A stretch of 64,000 nucleotides of DNA from Nocardia sp. NBC_00508 (GCF_036346875.1 NZ_CP107852.1:4588001-4652000); one strand, 5' to 3'; shown: positions 27,830 to 35,986, counted from the stretch's first letter. Notes: generated by a model not told the origin, from the sequence alone. Made by a program: numbers and translations.

Positions 27830-27975
27830 ACCGGTCGGGGCGATCCGGCCTTCGAAGGTGATCGCGAAAGCGTTGAGCGCTGGGTGTAGACCTGGGTGGT
27901 CTCGGTGGGGGCGTGCCCAAGCCGCTTGCGTACCACCTCGATGGAGACTTTCCGCTCGTGATCATGCACTCCGCG
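27830..27975 (-). pseudogene. Tyrosine recombinase (integrase) C-terminal remnant
   Basis: Minus-strand translation gives HDHERKVSIEVVRKRLGHA then PTETTQVYTQ, the end of a phage-type tyrosine recombinase: the RLGH His/Arg region followed by the catalytic Tyr in a T-x-x-x-Y context. The reading then shifts frame, and ALNAFAITFEGRI continues in another frame. The N-terminal catalytic Arg region is missing. It marks an old integrated element, now decayed, between the acidic protein and the nitroreductase-like gene. Confidence 0.55.
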
Positions 27976-27990
27976 GGCTTGGCCGACCAG

Positions 27991-28293
27991 ATGCGGCGAC
28001 TTGCCCGGATAGAACACGGACGCGTCGCCACGAATTCGGCCTACGGGGACATGATGCGCGAAGCTCTCGACTACATGATCGCGCGGCACCCGACGCCGAA
28101 CGAATGGTTCGACCCGACGCAAGCTCGGTTTTTCGACCAACAGGAATTGGACGAGTATCTGCGGGCTTTCCGAGACTATCTGTTCGGAAATCGCCCGGAG
28201 CCCATCTACCCACCCGCCCGCAATCGGCCAACACCGGATGGGGCGCCCGGCGGTGGAGCAGCGAGAGACTCCGGGGGACCGAACGTCCTGTAG
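27991..28293 (+). CDS. Hypothetical protein, possibly truncated
   Basis: I do not recognise this protein. From ATG 27991 it has 100 residues; the central part (MMREALDYMIARHPTPNEW, then FDPTQARFFDQQELDEYLRAF) looks like a genuine folded helical protein, while the last about 25 residues are low-complexity. Starts farther upstream would run antisense to the integrase remnant, so they are avoided. It may be cargo of the same decayed element. No ribosome binding site stands out. Confidence 0.35.
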   Translation: MRRLARIEHGRVATNSAYGDMMREALDYMIARHPTPNEWFDPTQARFFDQQELDEYLRAFRDYLFGNRPEPIYPPARNRPTPDGAPGGGAARDSGGPNVL

Positions 28294-28680
28294 CCGCTTC
28301 CCGTGCGGTTCGAAACGGCCACGTGCTCACTGTCGAAGACCAACGTCCCGAGACCACGCAGAGGACGGCGTGCTCAGGTGAGCCAGTCGGGGCAGTCGTC
28401 GGCGCGGTGCGGGTATTTGGTGAGCGAGACCGGAGTTTCGGCCTGTGCGACGGCGAGCTCGTAGTAGTGGAGCAACCCATCCGTGGGGAGCGCAGACCAT
28501 GGTGCCGAGTGGGGTTCTCGACGACGATGTGGCCCAGGATGTCGAGAACCGCCTGCCAGCTCCGTTCCCAGGGCAGATGCGGCCACCGTGGCCGCGCGAC
28601 AAAGAAACAGGACCACACGGGCCTCGACACGAGACCGCCGGGTCACCCCACACGTCACACACCTAGAAAGGACCGCCGAC
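28294..28680. other. Gene-poor stretch beside the integrase remnant
   Basis: No gene can be supported here. A minus-strand frame ending near 28374 reads LLHYYELAVAQAETPVSLTK, which looks protein-like, but it has no upstream partner and may be another fragment of the decayed element. The ribosome binding site AGAAAGG for the next gene lies at about 28661-28671. Confidence 0.35.
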
Positions 28681-29139
28681 ATGGCCGTCGCCGAAGACCT
28701 TGACAGCGCCACCGACTCGCAATGGGACTGGGTCGCCGAACAAACCCGCACCTACCTGGCCTCGGGCGGCACCGAGGGACACGAGAACAACGGGGTGCAC
28801 ACGCTCGTGCTCGCCACGACCGGACGCAAGACCGGGCAGCCGCGCCGCACCTGCCTGATCTATAGCCGCTCGGGCGACGAGTTCGTCGTCGTCGCCTCCA
28901 AAGGTGGCGCCGACGATGACCCGGCATGGTTCAAGAATCTCCTGGCAAACCCGAGCGTCGGAGTGCAGGCCGGCACCCACCGATTCACCGCCCACGCCCG
29001 GGTCGCGTCCGCAGCCGAGCGCGAGCCCCTCTGGACCCAGATGGCACAGATCTTCCCCCTCTACGACGACTACGCGCAGAAGACCGACCGCATGATCCCA
29101 ATCGTCCTGCTCACTCCGCAGACCCAACCTCGCTCGTAA
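28681..29139 (+). CDS. Deazaflavin-dependent nitroreductase family protein (Ddn-like)
   Basis: A 152-residue split-beta-barrel protein of the F420-dependent Ddn family, related to the M. tuberculosis pretomanid-activating nitroreductase and to menaquinone or fatty-acid reductases. Typical runs are LVLATTGRKTGQPRRTCLIYSR (residues about 42-63), VVVASKGGADDDPAWFKNL and LLANPSVGVQAGTHRF. ATG 28681 has GAAAGG about 10 bases upstream. It follows the decayed integrase region and has no operon partner. Cofactor F420 is inferred from the family. Confidence 0.9.
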   Translation: MAVAEDLDSATDSQWDWVAEQTRTYLASGGTEGHENNGVHTLVLATTGRKTGQPRRTCLIYSRSGDEFVVVASKGGADDDPAWFKNLLANPSVGVQAGTHRFTAHARVASAAEREPLWTQMAQIFPLYDDYAQKTDRMIPIVLLTPQTQPRS

Positions 29140-29467
29140 ACGCCCCGACGCAATCGTCGTCCGCAACGCCCTGCGACCACAGTGGATCAGACAACGAGTC
29201 GGCGAGAACGGATCGCTTGTTGAACACCAACCCGGTCGGCCGGAATCGCTGTGACTCGCAGCGTTCAGTGGCGGTGTTCTCGCACCGTCAGGTGGCGCCG
29301 ATGAGACCGAATGTGGGGCCAGGAGTCGCAGGGGTTTGAACTTCCCATAATGCCGATGACCGCGCACGCAGAAGGGCCGCGCGAAAACCACAGAGAACTC
29401 TCACAAGTCATGGGAGCGACGCCCGACCCGGCCCAGTAGCGTCCAGGGCGAACGAAGGAGATCGAAC
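29140..29467. other. Intergenic region without recognisable features
   Basis: These 328 bases hold no gene, repeat copy or hairpin I can support. The promoter of the His-rich membrane protein should lie at the right end; a weak GAAGGAGAT ribosome binding site precedes the ATG at 29468. Confidence 0.4.
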
Positions 29468-30622
29468 ATGACTGGTGGGCGCAACGGATTCCTGCTGCTC
29501 GGTGGTGCGGCGTCGGTCGGGGCGGGTGCGTTGCACCTGTTCGCCGCGGGACTGCATACCGAGCACGCCACCCTCGCCCGGCTGATGGTCGTGCTCGCGG
29601 CAGCACAATGCGCGGCCGGGCTGCTGGCGTCGGTGAGCACGCGAAAGGCCATGCCGGTCACGGTGATCGGGGTGAACCTCGTCGCGGTGGTGATCTGGGG
29701 GTACACCCGGTTCGCGGGGCTGCCTTGGCCCGACGGCCTCGACACGGCGGAGGCGCCGCAGTTCCTCGACAGCACGTGCGCGGCGCTGGGGCTGCTCGCG
29801 ATCGCCGGTGCAACCGTCACCCTGGCGCGCCCCAGGGCGGCACTGCCCACGGCACCGACCGCGACCGCCGCCGGTCTGGCAGGCGCCCTCGCCGTCGCGG
29901 CGATGCTCGGCGGCGCTGGACACGTGCACAGCCACGACGCCGGCGACCACACTCATGCCGGCGGCGACCACACCGACCACGGGACCGGCACCGCATGGCC
30001 GCGGCCGTGGGATCCGGCGCCCCCGGTCGATGTGTCCGGCGTGCCGGGCGTGACCGCCGCGCAGGAGCAGCGCGCGACCGCCCTGATTCGCAGCACCCTC
30101 GACCAGCTGCCCGCGTTCGCCGACGTCAGTTCCATCGGCGCACTGGGCTTTCGCTCCATCGGCGACTCGGCCACCGGTTACGAGCATTACATCAACACCG
30201 GCTACATCCGCGACGACCGTTTCCTTGACGCCACCCACCCGGAGTCACTGGTTTACCGGGTCGACGGCGCCGATCGGACCCTGGTCTCGGCGATGTACAT
30301 CGCCAAGGGCAAGAAGATCGACGACACCGAGCTGGTGGACTACGGCGGGCCCCTGATGCAGTGGCACGTCCACGACGACCTCTGCTGGAAGACCGGCGCC
30401 GACGGTCCTCAGGTTGCCGGTGTCACCGACGCCCAGGGCAACTGCCCGCCCAACTCGATCAACCCCGGCGCGGGCAATCCGATGGTCCATGTCTGGATCA
30501 CCGCCAACCAGTGCGGACCGTTCGCGGCCCTGGAAGGCCACGGCGCAGGGCAGGCGGCCGCCACCGTGGACGGCCGCCGTACCGACACCTGCTCCCACGA
30601 TCACACCGGCGGGCACCGCTGA
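29468..30622 (+). CDS. His-rich membrane protein, unknown function
   Basis: A 384-residue protein. Four hydrophobic segments span roughly residues 7-30, 36-56, 60-80 and 100-150 (for example FLLLGGAASVGAGALHLFAAG). After them comes a His/Asp-rich linker, HVHSHDAGDHTHAGGDHTDH (about residues 144-163), then a soluble extracytoplasmic domain with WHVHDDLCW, MVHVWITANQCGPF and several Cys. The linker looks like a metal-binding loop. The C-terminal domain occurs in other actinobacterial membrane proteins as far as I recall, without a known role. GAAGGAG precedes ATG 29468. A metal-related function is inference. Confidence 0.75.
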   Translation: MTGGRNGFLLLGGAASVGAGALHLFAAGLHTEHATLARLMVVLAAAQCAAGLLASVSTRKAMPVTVIGVNLVAVVIWGYTRFAGLPWPDGLDTAEAPQFLDSTCAALGLLAIAGATVTLARPRAALPTAPTATAAGLAGALAVAAMLGGAGHVHSHDAGDHTHAGGDHTDHGTGTAWPRPWDPAPPVDVSGVPGVTAAQEQRATALIRSTLDQLPAFADVSSIGALGFRSIGDSATGYEHYINTGYIRDDRFLDATHPESLVYRVDGADRTLVSAMYIAKGKKIDDTELVDYGGPLMQWHVHDDLCWKTGADGPQVAGVTDAQGNCPPNSINPGAGNPMVHVWITANQCGPFAALEGHGAGQAAATVDGRRTDTCSHDHTGGHR

Positions 30623-30992
30623 GCGGCCCCGCGCCCTGGCGTGCACTCGTATGCAGCCCGTTCCTCCCGAAAAGGCCAGCGCTGCTGTGGAACTCACTAG
30701 ATCAACGAATGACAAGCTGTCGGCGTCGCCTGCAGCGGGAGCACCACAGAACTTGCAGAGGTTGGACTGCGACGCGACACCAGGCACCGGCACTCCCCAC
30801 GCCGACGCCGAACGCACCCTCATACCGAATAGCGCGTTACCCAGAGAAAGTGCAGCAGGTCGAAATCCCGCCCGATGCGTGCGGCGTGGCGATCCAACAC
30901 GAGTGACAACGTCTACCCGGTGAAGCGGGCCGCCCCCGGGAGAGTGACGCTCCCGAACCCTTCTATGACCACGGCGGACTGCGCTGTCCGGG
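30623..30992. other. Intergenic region before the prs repeat
   Basis: No supported gene. On the minus strand a frame reads NLCKFCGAPAAGDADSLSF with a CKFC pair, but it has no convincing start, and its downstream part is antisense to the repeat. Nothing else is seen. Confidence 0.3.
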
Positions 30993-31023
30993 CACCCGAC
31001 TGGTACGGCCCGAAGACCCAGAG
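30993..31023 (-). repeat. Fragment of the dispersed repeat
   Basis: CACCCGACTGGTACGGCC plus the following bases match one end of the full copy at 31034-31145, in the same orientation. A partial copy placed head to tail with the complete one. Confidence 0.6.
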
Positions 31024-31033
31024 CAGCAGGTGA

Positions 31034-31145
31034 GCACACGGGTAACTCACCGGGTACGCCCAAAACCCGAGCCGCACCCGACGCAGGACCTGAACGCAAA
31101 CCCCACGTCACCCGACTGGTACGGCCTGAATACGCGGAGAGGCGG
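31034..31145 (-). repeat. Dispersed ~110-bp repeat, minus-strand copy
   Basis: Reads GGGTAACTCACCGGGTACGC, then CGACGCAGGACCTGAACGC and ends CGGAGAGGCGG: the reverse complement of the unit at 4178. It ends one base before the prs stop codon, on the 3' side of the prs gene. Confidence 0.85.
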
Positions 31146-32126
31146 TCAAGCGTTGCCGTTGAAGAGGCCGGTTACCGAGCCGTTCTCGAAGACCTCGCGG
31201 ATGGTGCGGGCCAGCAGCGGTGCGATGGACAGCACCGTCAACTGGGGGAATTTCTTCTCCTCGCTGATCGGCAGCGTATTCGTCACCACGACCTCTTTGG
31301 CGCCGCAGCTGGTCAGGCGCTCAGCGGCGGGCGGGCTCAGCACGCCGTGGGTCGCCGCGATCACCACGTCACCGGCGCCCGCCGCCTGGAGCACCTTGAC
31401 CGCGCCCGCGATGGTGCCACCGGTGTCGATCATGTCGTCGATCAGGATGCAGGTGCGGCCCTCGACCTCGCCGACCACGCGATTGGACTTCACCTGGTTG
31501 GGCACCAGCGGGTCGCGGGTCTTGTGGATGAACGCCAGCGGCGAGCCGCCCAGCGAGTCGGCCCACTTCTCGGCGACGCGCACGCGGCCGGAGTCGGGGG
31601 AGACCACGGTGATGTGCTCGAGGCTGTAGTTGTTGCGGATGTACTCCGCCAGCTGCAGCTGAGCGTGCATGTGGTCGACCGGGCCGTCGAAGAAGCCCTG
31701 GATCTGGTCGGTGTGCAGGTCGACGGTGATGATCCGGTCCGCGCCCGCGGTCTTCAGCAGATCGGCGACCAGCCGGGCCGAGATCGGCTCGCGGCCGCGG
31801 TGCTTCTTGTCCTGGCGGGCGTACGGGTAGAACGGCAGCACGGCGGTGATCCGCTTGGCCGAGCCGCGCTTGAGCGCGTCGATCATGATGAGCTGCTCCA
31901 TCAGCCACTGGTTCAGCGGCGCGGGGAAGCTCTGCAGGACGAAGGCGTCGGAACCGCGCACCGACTCCTCGAACCGGACGAAGATCTCGCCATTGGCGAA
32001 GTCGCGCGCGATCTGCGGCGTGACGTGGACGTCGAGTTCCTTGGCGACCTGCTCGGCCAGCTCAGGATGTGCGCGTCCCGCGAAGAGCATCAGGTTCTTC
32101 TGGTTGTCGATCCATGACGCGGTCAC
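31146..32126 (-). CDS. prs: Ribose-phosphate pyrophosphokinase
   Basis: Makes PRPP from ribose 5-phosphate and ATP for purine, pyrimidine, His and Trp synthesis, and in mycolic-acid bacteria for arabinan precursors. The 326-residue protein has LMLFAGRAHPELAEQVAKEL, FANGEIFVRFEESVRG, FPYARQDKKHRGREPISA, VDLHTDQIQGFFDGPVDH and the PRPP-binding loop CILIDDMIDTGGTI near residue 228. ATG 32126 overlaps the glmU stop (32123-32125), so the pair is translationally coupled, as in M. tuberculosis glmU-prsA. A dispersed repeat abuts its stop codon. Confidence 0.97.
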   Translation of the reverse strand: MTASWIDNQKNLMLFAGRAHPELAEQVAKELDVHVTPQIARDFANGEIFVRFEESVRGSDAFVLQSFPAPLNQWLMEQLIMIDALKRGSAKRITAVLPFYPYARQDKKHRGREPISARLVADLLKTAGADRIITVDLHTDQIQGFFDGPVDHMHAQLQLAEYIRNNYSLEHITVVSPDSGRVRVAEKWADSLGGSPLAFIHKTRDPLVPNQVKSNRVVGEVEGRTCILIDDMIDTGGTIAGAVKVLQAAGAGDVVIAATHGVLSPPAAERLTSCGAKEVVVTNTLPISEEKKFPQLTVLSIAPLLARTIREVFENGSVTGLFNGNA

Positions 32127-33613
32127 TGCTCTTTGCCATCCTTATGCTCTGTTGCCTGACCCGACATCTCTTTGGCCGCGATGGCTTCCGCCGCCGCGCG
32201 CGCCGCGCCCGTCCCTGGACGGTGTCGCTGCACCCAGCCCTCAATGTTCTTCTGCGGTCCACCGGACACCGCGAGAGCCCCGGGCGGAACGTTTCTGCGC
32301 AGTACAGTACCCGCCGCCGTGTAGGCCCCGTCACCCACCGTCACCGGCGCGACGAACATCGTGTCGCTGCCGGTTCGCACGTGCGAGCCGACCACGGTGT
32401 GGTGCTTGCTCACCCCGTCGTAGTTGACGAAGACGCTCGACGCACCGATGTTGCTGTGCTCGCCGATGGTGGCGTCGCCGACGTAGGTCAGATGCGGAAC
32501 CTTGGAGTGCGCGCCGATCGAGGCGTTCTTGGTCTCCACGAAGGCGCCCAGCTTGCCCGTGTCGCCGACCACGGTGCCCGGGCGCAAGTAGCTGAACGGG
32601 CCGATCGAGGCGTTCGGCCCGATGGTCGCGCCCTCGCCGTGGGTGCGGATCACCCGGGCGGCGTCGCCGACCACGACGTCGGTGAGCGTGCTGTCCGGGC
32701 CGACCTCGGCATCCTCGCCGATGACCGTGTTGCCGAGCAGCTGCACGCCGGGGCGCAGCACCGCGTCCCTGCCGATCCGCACGCCGGCGTCCACCCAGGT
32801 GGAGGCGGGGTCCATGATCGTGACACCCGCGCGCATGTGGCGCTCCAGGATGTACCGATTGAGTGTGCGCGCCGCCGCGGCCAGCTGCACTCGGTCGTTG
32901 ACACCGGTGACCTTCGCCGCGTCGACCAGACGGGCGCCGTGGACCGGGTGACCGGCTTCGCGAGCCAGGCGCAGCACGTCGGTCAGATACAGCTCGTGCT
33001 GGGCGTTGGCGGTGGACAGCCTGCTGATCATGGTGCGCAGCACTGCGGCGTCGAAGGCGTACACGCCGGAATTGACCTCGGTGATCGCGGTCTGCTCCGG
33101 GGTGGCGTCGGCGTGCTCGACGATCTCGGCCAGCTGGCCGTCCGCGTCGCGCAAGATCCGGCCGTAGCCGTTCGGGTCCGCGGGTACGAAGGTCAGCACG
33201 GTGACCGCGGGACGCTCGGCGTAGCTGCGGTGCTCGTCGAGCAGCGCGGCGAGCGTGTGCCCGTCCAGCAGCGGCACGTCGGCGGAGGTGACCAGCACGT
33301 CGCCGGTGAAGCCGACCGGCAGGGCGGCCAGCGCGCACTGCACCGCGTGTCCGGTGCCGAGCTGCTGCTCCTGCACGGCCGGGGTGACCTCTCGGCCCAG
33401 ATCGTCGGCCACTGCGGTCACCGCCGCGCCGACTTGTTCCCGGTCGTGGCCCACCACGGTGATGAGATATGCGGGGTCGATCTCGTTCGCCGCATGCAGC
33501 GCGTGCGCGAGCATGCTCCGACCGGCCAGCGAATGCAGTACCTTAGGGGTCTTCGACCGCATCCGCGTCCCGGCACCGGCTGCGAGAACGACGACGGCGG
33601 TCTGCTGTGGCAT
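32123..33613 (-). CDS. glmU: Bifunctional GlmU (uridyltransferase/acetyltransferase)
   Basis: Converts glucosamine 1-phosphate to UDP-GlcNAc for peptidoglycan: acetylation by the C-terminal domain, uridylation by the N-terminal domain. Residues 10-25 carry VLAAGAGTRMRSKTPK; QLGTGHAVQCAL near 80 and EVNSGVYAFD near 170 complete the pyrophosphorylase domain. From about residue 255 a left-handed beta-helix of hexapeptide repeats follows, with YVGDATIGEHSNIG and FVNYDGVSKHHTVVG (catalytic His). 496 residues from ATG 33613, which is the first Met before the motif. First gene of glmU-prs. Confidence 0.97.
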   Translation of the reverse strand: MPQQTAVVVLAAGAGTRMRSKTPKVLHSLAGRSMLAHALHAANEIDPAYLITVVGHDREQVGAAVTAVADDLGREVTPAVQEQQLGTGHAVQCALAALPVGFTGDVLVTSADVPLLDGHTLAALLDEHRSYAERPAVTVLTFVPADPNGYGRILRDADGQLAEIVEHADATPEQTAITEVNSGVYAFDAAVLRTMISRLSTANAQHELYLTDVLRLAREAGHPVHGARLVDAAKVTGVNDRVQLAAAARTLNRYILERHMRAGVTIMDPASTWVDAGVRIGRDAVLRPGVQLLGNTVIGEDAEVGPDSTLTDVVVGDAARVIRTHGEGATIGPNASIGPFSYLRPGTVVGDTGKLGAFVETKNASIGAHSKVPHLTYVGDATIGEHSNIGASSVFVNYDGVSKHHTVVGSHVRTGSDTMFVAPVTVGDGAYTAAGTVLRRNVPPGALAVSGGPQKNIEGWVQRHRPGTGAARAAAEAIAAKEMSGQATEHKDGKEQ

Positions 33614-33703
33614 GGATCTCCCTCGGCTGCCTGTCCTCGTGCTGGGCTGTCGTCGTGCTTGGTCAGCGATGTGCGGGCCAACGATAGTCATCGTGCTGTC
33701 GAG

Positions 33704-33774
33704 CTCCGCCGCCAGGACTCGAACCTGAACTCTCTGAACCAAAATCAGATGTGCTGCCATTACACCACGGCGGA
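33704..33774 (-). tRNA. tRNA-Gln (anticodon TTG)
   Basis: On the minus strand the sequence folds as a cloverleaf: acceptor TCCGCCG pairs with CGGCGGA, the anticodon stem is TCTGA/TCAGA with loop containing TTG, and the T loop is GGTTCGAGTCC. The discriminator is G; CCA is not encoded. It sits upstream of glmU on the same strand, the same place as in M. tuberculosis. Confidence 0.95.
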
Positions 33775-33873
33775 TTGCCACACCGGCGGTTCGAGTAAAC
33801 CCCCGCCGCTGTGCCACGGCACGGGATGAATCCTCGCATACTCTCCCGTCTCCCCGCGAATTTGTAGGCTCCC

Positions 33874-33990
33874 CCGCCTCTCCGAGTCTTCAGGCCGTAC
33901 AAGTCGGGTGACGCGAGGGTCGCGTTCAGGTCCTGCGTTGGGTGCCGCTCGGGTTCTGGGCGTACCCGGTGAGTTACCCATGTTCGTGCG
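33874..33990 (+). repeat. Dispersed ~110-bp repeat, plus-strand copy
   Basis: CCGCCTCTCCGAGTCTTCAG, then GGTCCTGCGTTGGGTGCCGC and CGTACCCGGTGAGTTACCCA: a close match to copies 1 and 2 near 4.2 kb. It lies upstream of the tRNA gene and faces the opposite-orientation copy at 34369. Confidence 0.85.
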
Positions 33991-34056
33991 AGATCAGTTG
34001 TCGCCTGTTCGTGCGAGATCGGCTGTCGCGTGTTCGTGCGAGATCAGGTTGTCGCG
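33981..34056 (+). repeat. Three tandem 25/26-bp units
   Basis: Units at 33981-34005, 34006-34030 and 34031-34056 each begin TGTTCGTGCGAGATC and end TGTCGC(C/G). The first overlaps the end of the dispersed repeat, so the array looks like an expansion of its terminal sequence. There are no spacers, so it is not a CRISPR array. Confidence 0.75.
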
Positions 34057-34240
34057 TTGAGGGGGCGGGTGTCGTCGGGGTGCTTGGGCCGGTGTCGTAG
34101 GTCTGACGATCTGGGGGTATCCCGGTGAGTTGCCCATTTTCGTGCGAGATCAGTTGTCGCGTTGAGAGGGGCGGGTGTCCTCGGGGCGCTGGGGCTGGTG
34201 TCGGAGGTTTGACGATCTGGCCGTACGCGGCGAGTTGCCC
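34031..34240 (+). repeat. Two tandem ~107-bp units
   Basis: Units 34031-34137 and 34138-34240 share TTCGTGCGAGATCAG, GGGCGGGTGTC, GACGATCTGG and GAGTTGCCC in the same order. The first unit contains the last 26-bp repeat. They derive from the dispersed repeat's 3' flank. Confidence 0.65.
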
Positions 34241-34368
34241 GTGGTCGGGGTAGGTCGAATGATGTGTCCAGCGGTGATCGCGGGGCGACCGGGGGCGTTG
34301 TCGAGCGGTCTGGAACAGTTGTATCCGGACATCGGTGTCGTGCGTCGGAGGTTTCCCGACGTGGCGGC

Positions 34369-34489
34369 CGATTTCGTACGAACATGGGTAACTCACCGGG
34401 TACGCCCAGAACCCGGTGGCACCCGACGCAGGACCTGAACGTAGATCCTGCGCCACCCAACCTGTACGGCCGGAAACCCGGAGAGGCGG
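34369..34489 (-). repeat. Dispersed ~110-bp repeat, minus-strand copy
   Basis: GATTTCGTACGAACATGGGT, then AACTCACCGGGTACGCCCAG and the end CCGGAGAGGCGG. Opposite in orientation to the copy at 33874, so the two make a large inverted repeat around the tandem arrays. Its last bases supply the GGAGAGGCGG ribosome binding site of the TetR gene at 34497. Confidence 0.85.
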
Positions 34490-34496
34490 AACTGCA

Positions 34497-35150
34497 GTGT
34501 CTTCTGGTGAGTCGCACCGGGTGGTCCGGCCGCGCATGACCGGCACTCAGCGGCGCCAGCAGTTGATCGAGATCGGGCGCGCGCTGTTCGCCGAACGCGG
34601 GTACGACGCGACCTCGATCGAGGAGATCGCGCAACGCGCCCAGGTCTCCAAACCCGTGGTGTACGAACACTTCGGCGGCAAAGAGGGGCTGTACGCGGTC
34701 GTCGTGGATCGTGAGATGTCGATGCTGCTGGACATGATCACGTCCTCGCTCACCCAGAACCGATCCCGGATCCGGCTGGAACGGGTCGCGCTGGCGCTGC
34801 TGACCTACATCGAAGAACGAACCGATGGGTTTCGAATTCTGGTGCGCGATCAGCCCGCCGCCGCCGCCGAAGGCAGGTACTCCAGTTTGCTCAACGAGGC
34901 GACCAATCAGGTGGCGCACATTCTGGCGGGCGATTTCGACCGTCGCGGGTTCGACACCAGCCTGTCCACCCTGTATGCGCAGGCGCTCGTCGGGCAGGTC
35001 GCCACCGCCGCGACCTGGTGGCTGGACGAGCGCCATCCGTCGAAAGAGGTGGTCGCGGCGCATCTGGTGAACCTGTGCTGGAACGGGCTGAGTCATCTGG
35101 AGGCCGATCCGCAGCTGAGCTCGGAATGGCATGCGGAGGCCGGCGAGTGA
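34497..35150 (+). CDS. TetR family regulator (Rv1019-like)
   Basis: A 217-residue TetR regulator, apparently the counterpart of M. tuberculosis Rv1019, which also lies between tRNA-Gln/glmU and mfd. The helix-turn-helix is SIEEIAQRAQVSKPVVYEHF (about residues 38-57), preceded by MTGTQRRQQLIEIGRALFAERG. GTG 34497 (MSSGESHRVV) has GGAGAGGCGG 7 bases upstream, provided by the dispersed repeat; ATG 34537 would lose 13 residues. The ligand is unknown. No operator is obvious because the repeats fill the upstream region. Confidence 0.9.
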   Translation: MSSGESHRVVRPRMTGTQRRQQLIEIGRALFAERGYDATSIEEIAQRAQVSKPVVYEHFGGKEGLYAVVVDREMSMLLDMITSSLTQNRSRIRLERVALALLTYIEERTDGFRILVRDQPAAAAEGRYSSLLNEATNQVAHILAGDFDRRGFDTSLSTLYAQALVGQVATAATWWLDERHPSKEVVAAHLVNLCWNGLSHLEADPQLSSEWHAEAGE

Positions 35151-35266
35151 CCCGGATTGTTAACCAGCGAATTGCGCGGTAGGTCTGGCCGAATGCGCGA
35201 ATTGGCTGCTGGGCGCGCTCCTGGTGGTACGGTTCACCCATCCTCTGGGTGCTGTTCGGGCGGTAA

Positions 35267-35302
35267 GTCGGTCAACTTCGGGATGTCGGTCTACTTCAGG
35301 AT
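35267..35302. promoter_or_regulatory. Two adjacent 18-bp direct repeats
   Basis: GTCGGTCAACTTCGGGAT (35267-35284) is followed at once by GTCGGTCTACTTCAGGAT (35285-35302), two mismatches. They lie 31 bases before the start of the ScbR-like TetR gene and could be tandem operator half-sites or regulator contacts. Confidence 0.5.
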
Positions 35303-35332
35303 GGCTGGTTTTTGGGATGACAGGCGGATCTG

Positions 35333-35980
35333 ATGGCTAGGCAAGCGCGCGCGGAGATCACCCGCGATTCCGTCCTGGCAGGCGCTGCCGATGTCTTTCT
35401 GCGCTTGGGATATGCGAATGCGAGCCTGAGCGAGATCATCGCGCAGTCCAACGTGACCAAGGGCGCCTTGTACTTTCACTTCGGCTCGAAGGAAGAGCTG
35501 GCCCGCGCCGTGGTCGACCAGGGCAACGAGCGACTCATCAGCTCGTGTCAGGGCTTCTTCGATCCCCGGGTGCCTGCACTGGAAGCGTGCGTCGGCATCA
35601 CCTACGTCGTCGCCGATCTATCGATGAACGACCCGATGGTCGGCGCCATGCTCAAGCTGACCCACCAGATCGGCGACTACCGCGGCGCGCAGGGCGACAA
35701 CATCGCCAAGACCTGGGGCGACACCTACCGGCTGCTCGCCGAGCGGGCCATCGCCCAGGGCGACCTGGTCCCCGACCTGGACGCCGATGTCATCGGACTG
35801 CTGCTGCAGGAGATGGCCGCAGGCGTGCACATCATCGCCGTAGGCACCGAATCGATCGACCAGATGGCGGTCCGGATGGAGCGTGCCTGGTACTTCCTGC
35901 TCCCCGCCCTTGTGCCGCCCGAAAAGCTCTCGTACTTCAGGGAATTCGCGGCCAGACGGTTGCGCCGCTACGTGCCGTAA
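35333..35980 (+). CDS. TetR family regulator, gamma-butyrolactone-receptor-like (ScbR/ArpA)
   Basis: A 215-residue TetR protein whose N terminus, ARAEITRDSVLAGAADVFLRLGY, then SLSEIIAQSNVTKGALYFHFGSKEELA, closely fits the ScbR/ArpA group of signalling-lactone receptors. The C-terminal ligand domain is ordinary in length. ATG 35333 has a weak GGCGGATC upstream. No AfsA-type butenolide synthase gene is visible in the window, so any ligand is made elsewhere or is different. Two direct repeats upstream may be its operator. A hairpin follows its stop. Confidence 0.88.
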   Translation: MARQARAEITRDSVLAGAADVFLRLGYANASLSEIIAQSNVTKGALYFHFGSKEELARAVVDQGNERLISSCQGFFDPRVPALEACVGITYVVADLSMNDPMVGAMLKLTHQIGDYRGAQGDNIAKTWGDTYRLLAERAIAQGDLVPDLDADVIGLLLQEMAAGVHIIAVGTESIDQMAVRMERAWYFLLPALVPPEKLSYFREFAARRLRRYVP

Positions 35981-35986
35981 TATTTG

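Noticed and set aside
30623..31111. Minus-strand frame with a CKFC pair as a small zinc protein
   Set aside because: No start codon with a ribosome binding site, and its downstream half is antisense to a repeat copy.
33981..34056. Short evenly spaced repeats as a CRISPR array
   Set aside because: Units are directly adjacent without spacers and derive from the dispersed repeat. No cas genes are present.
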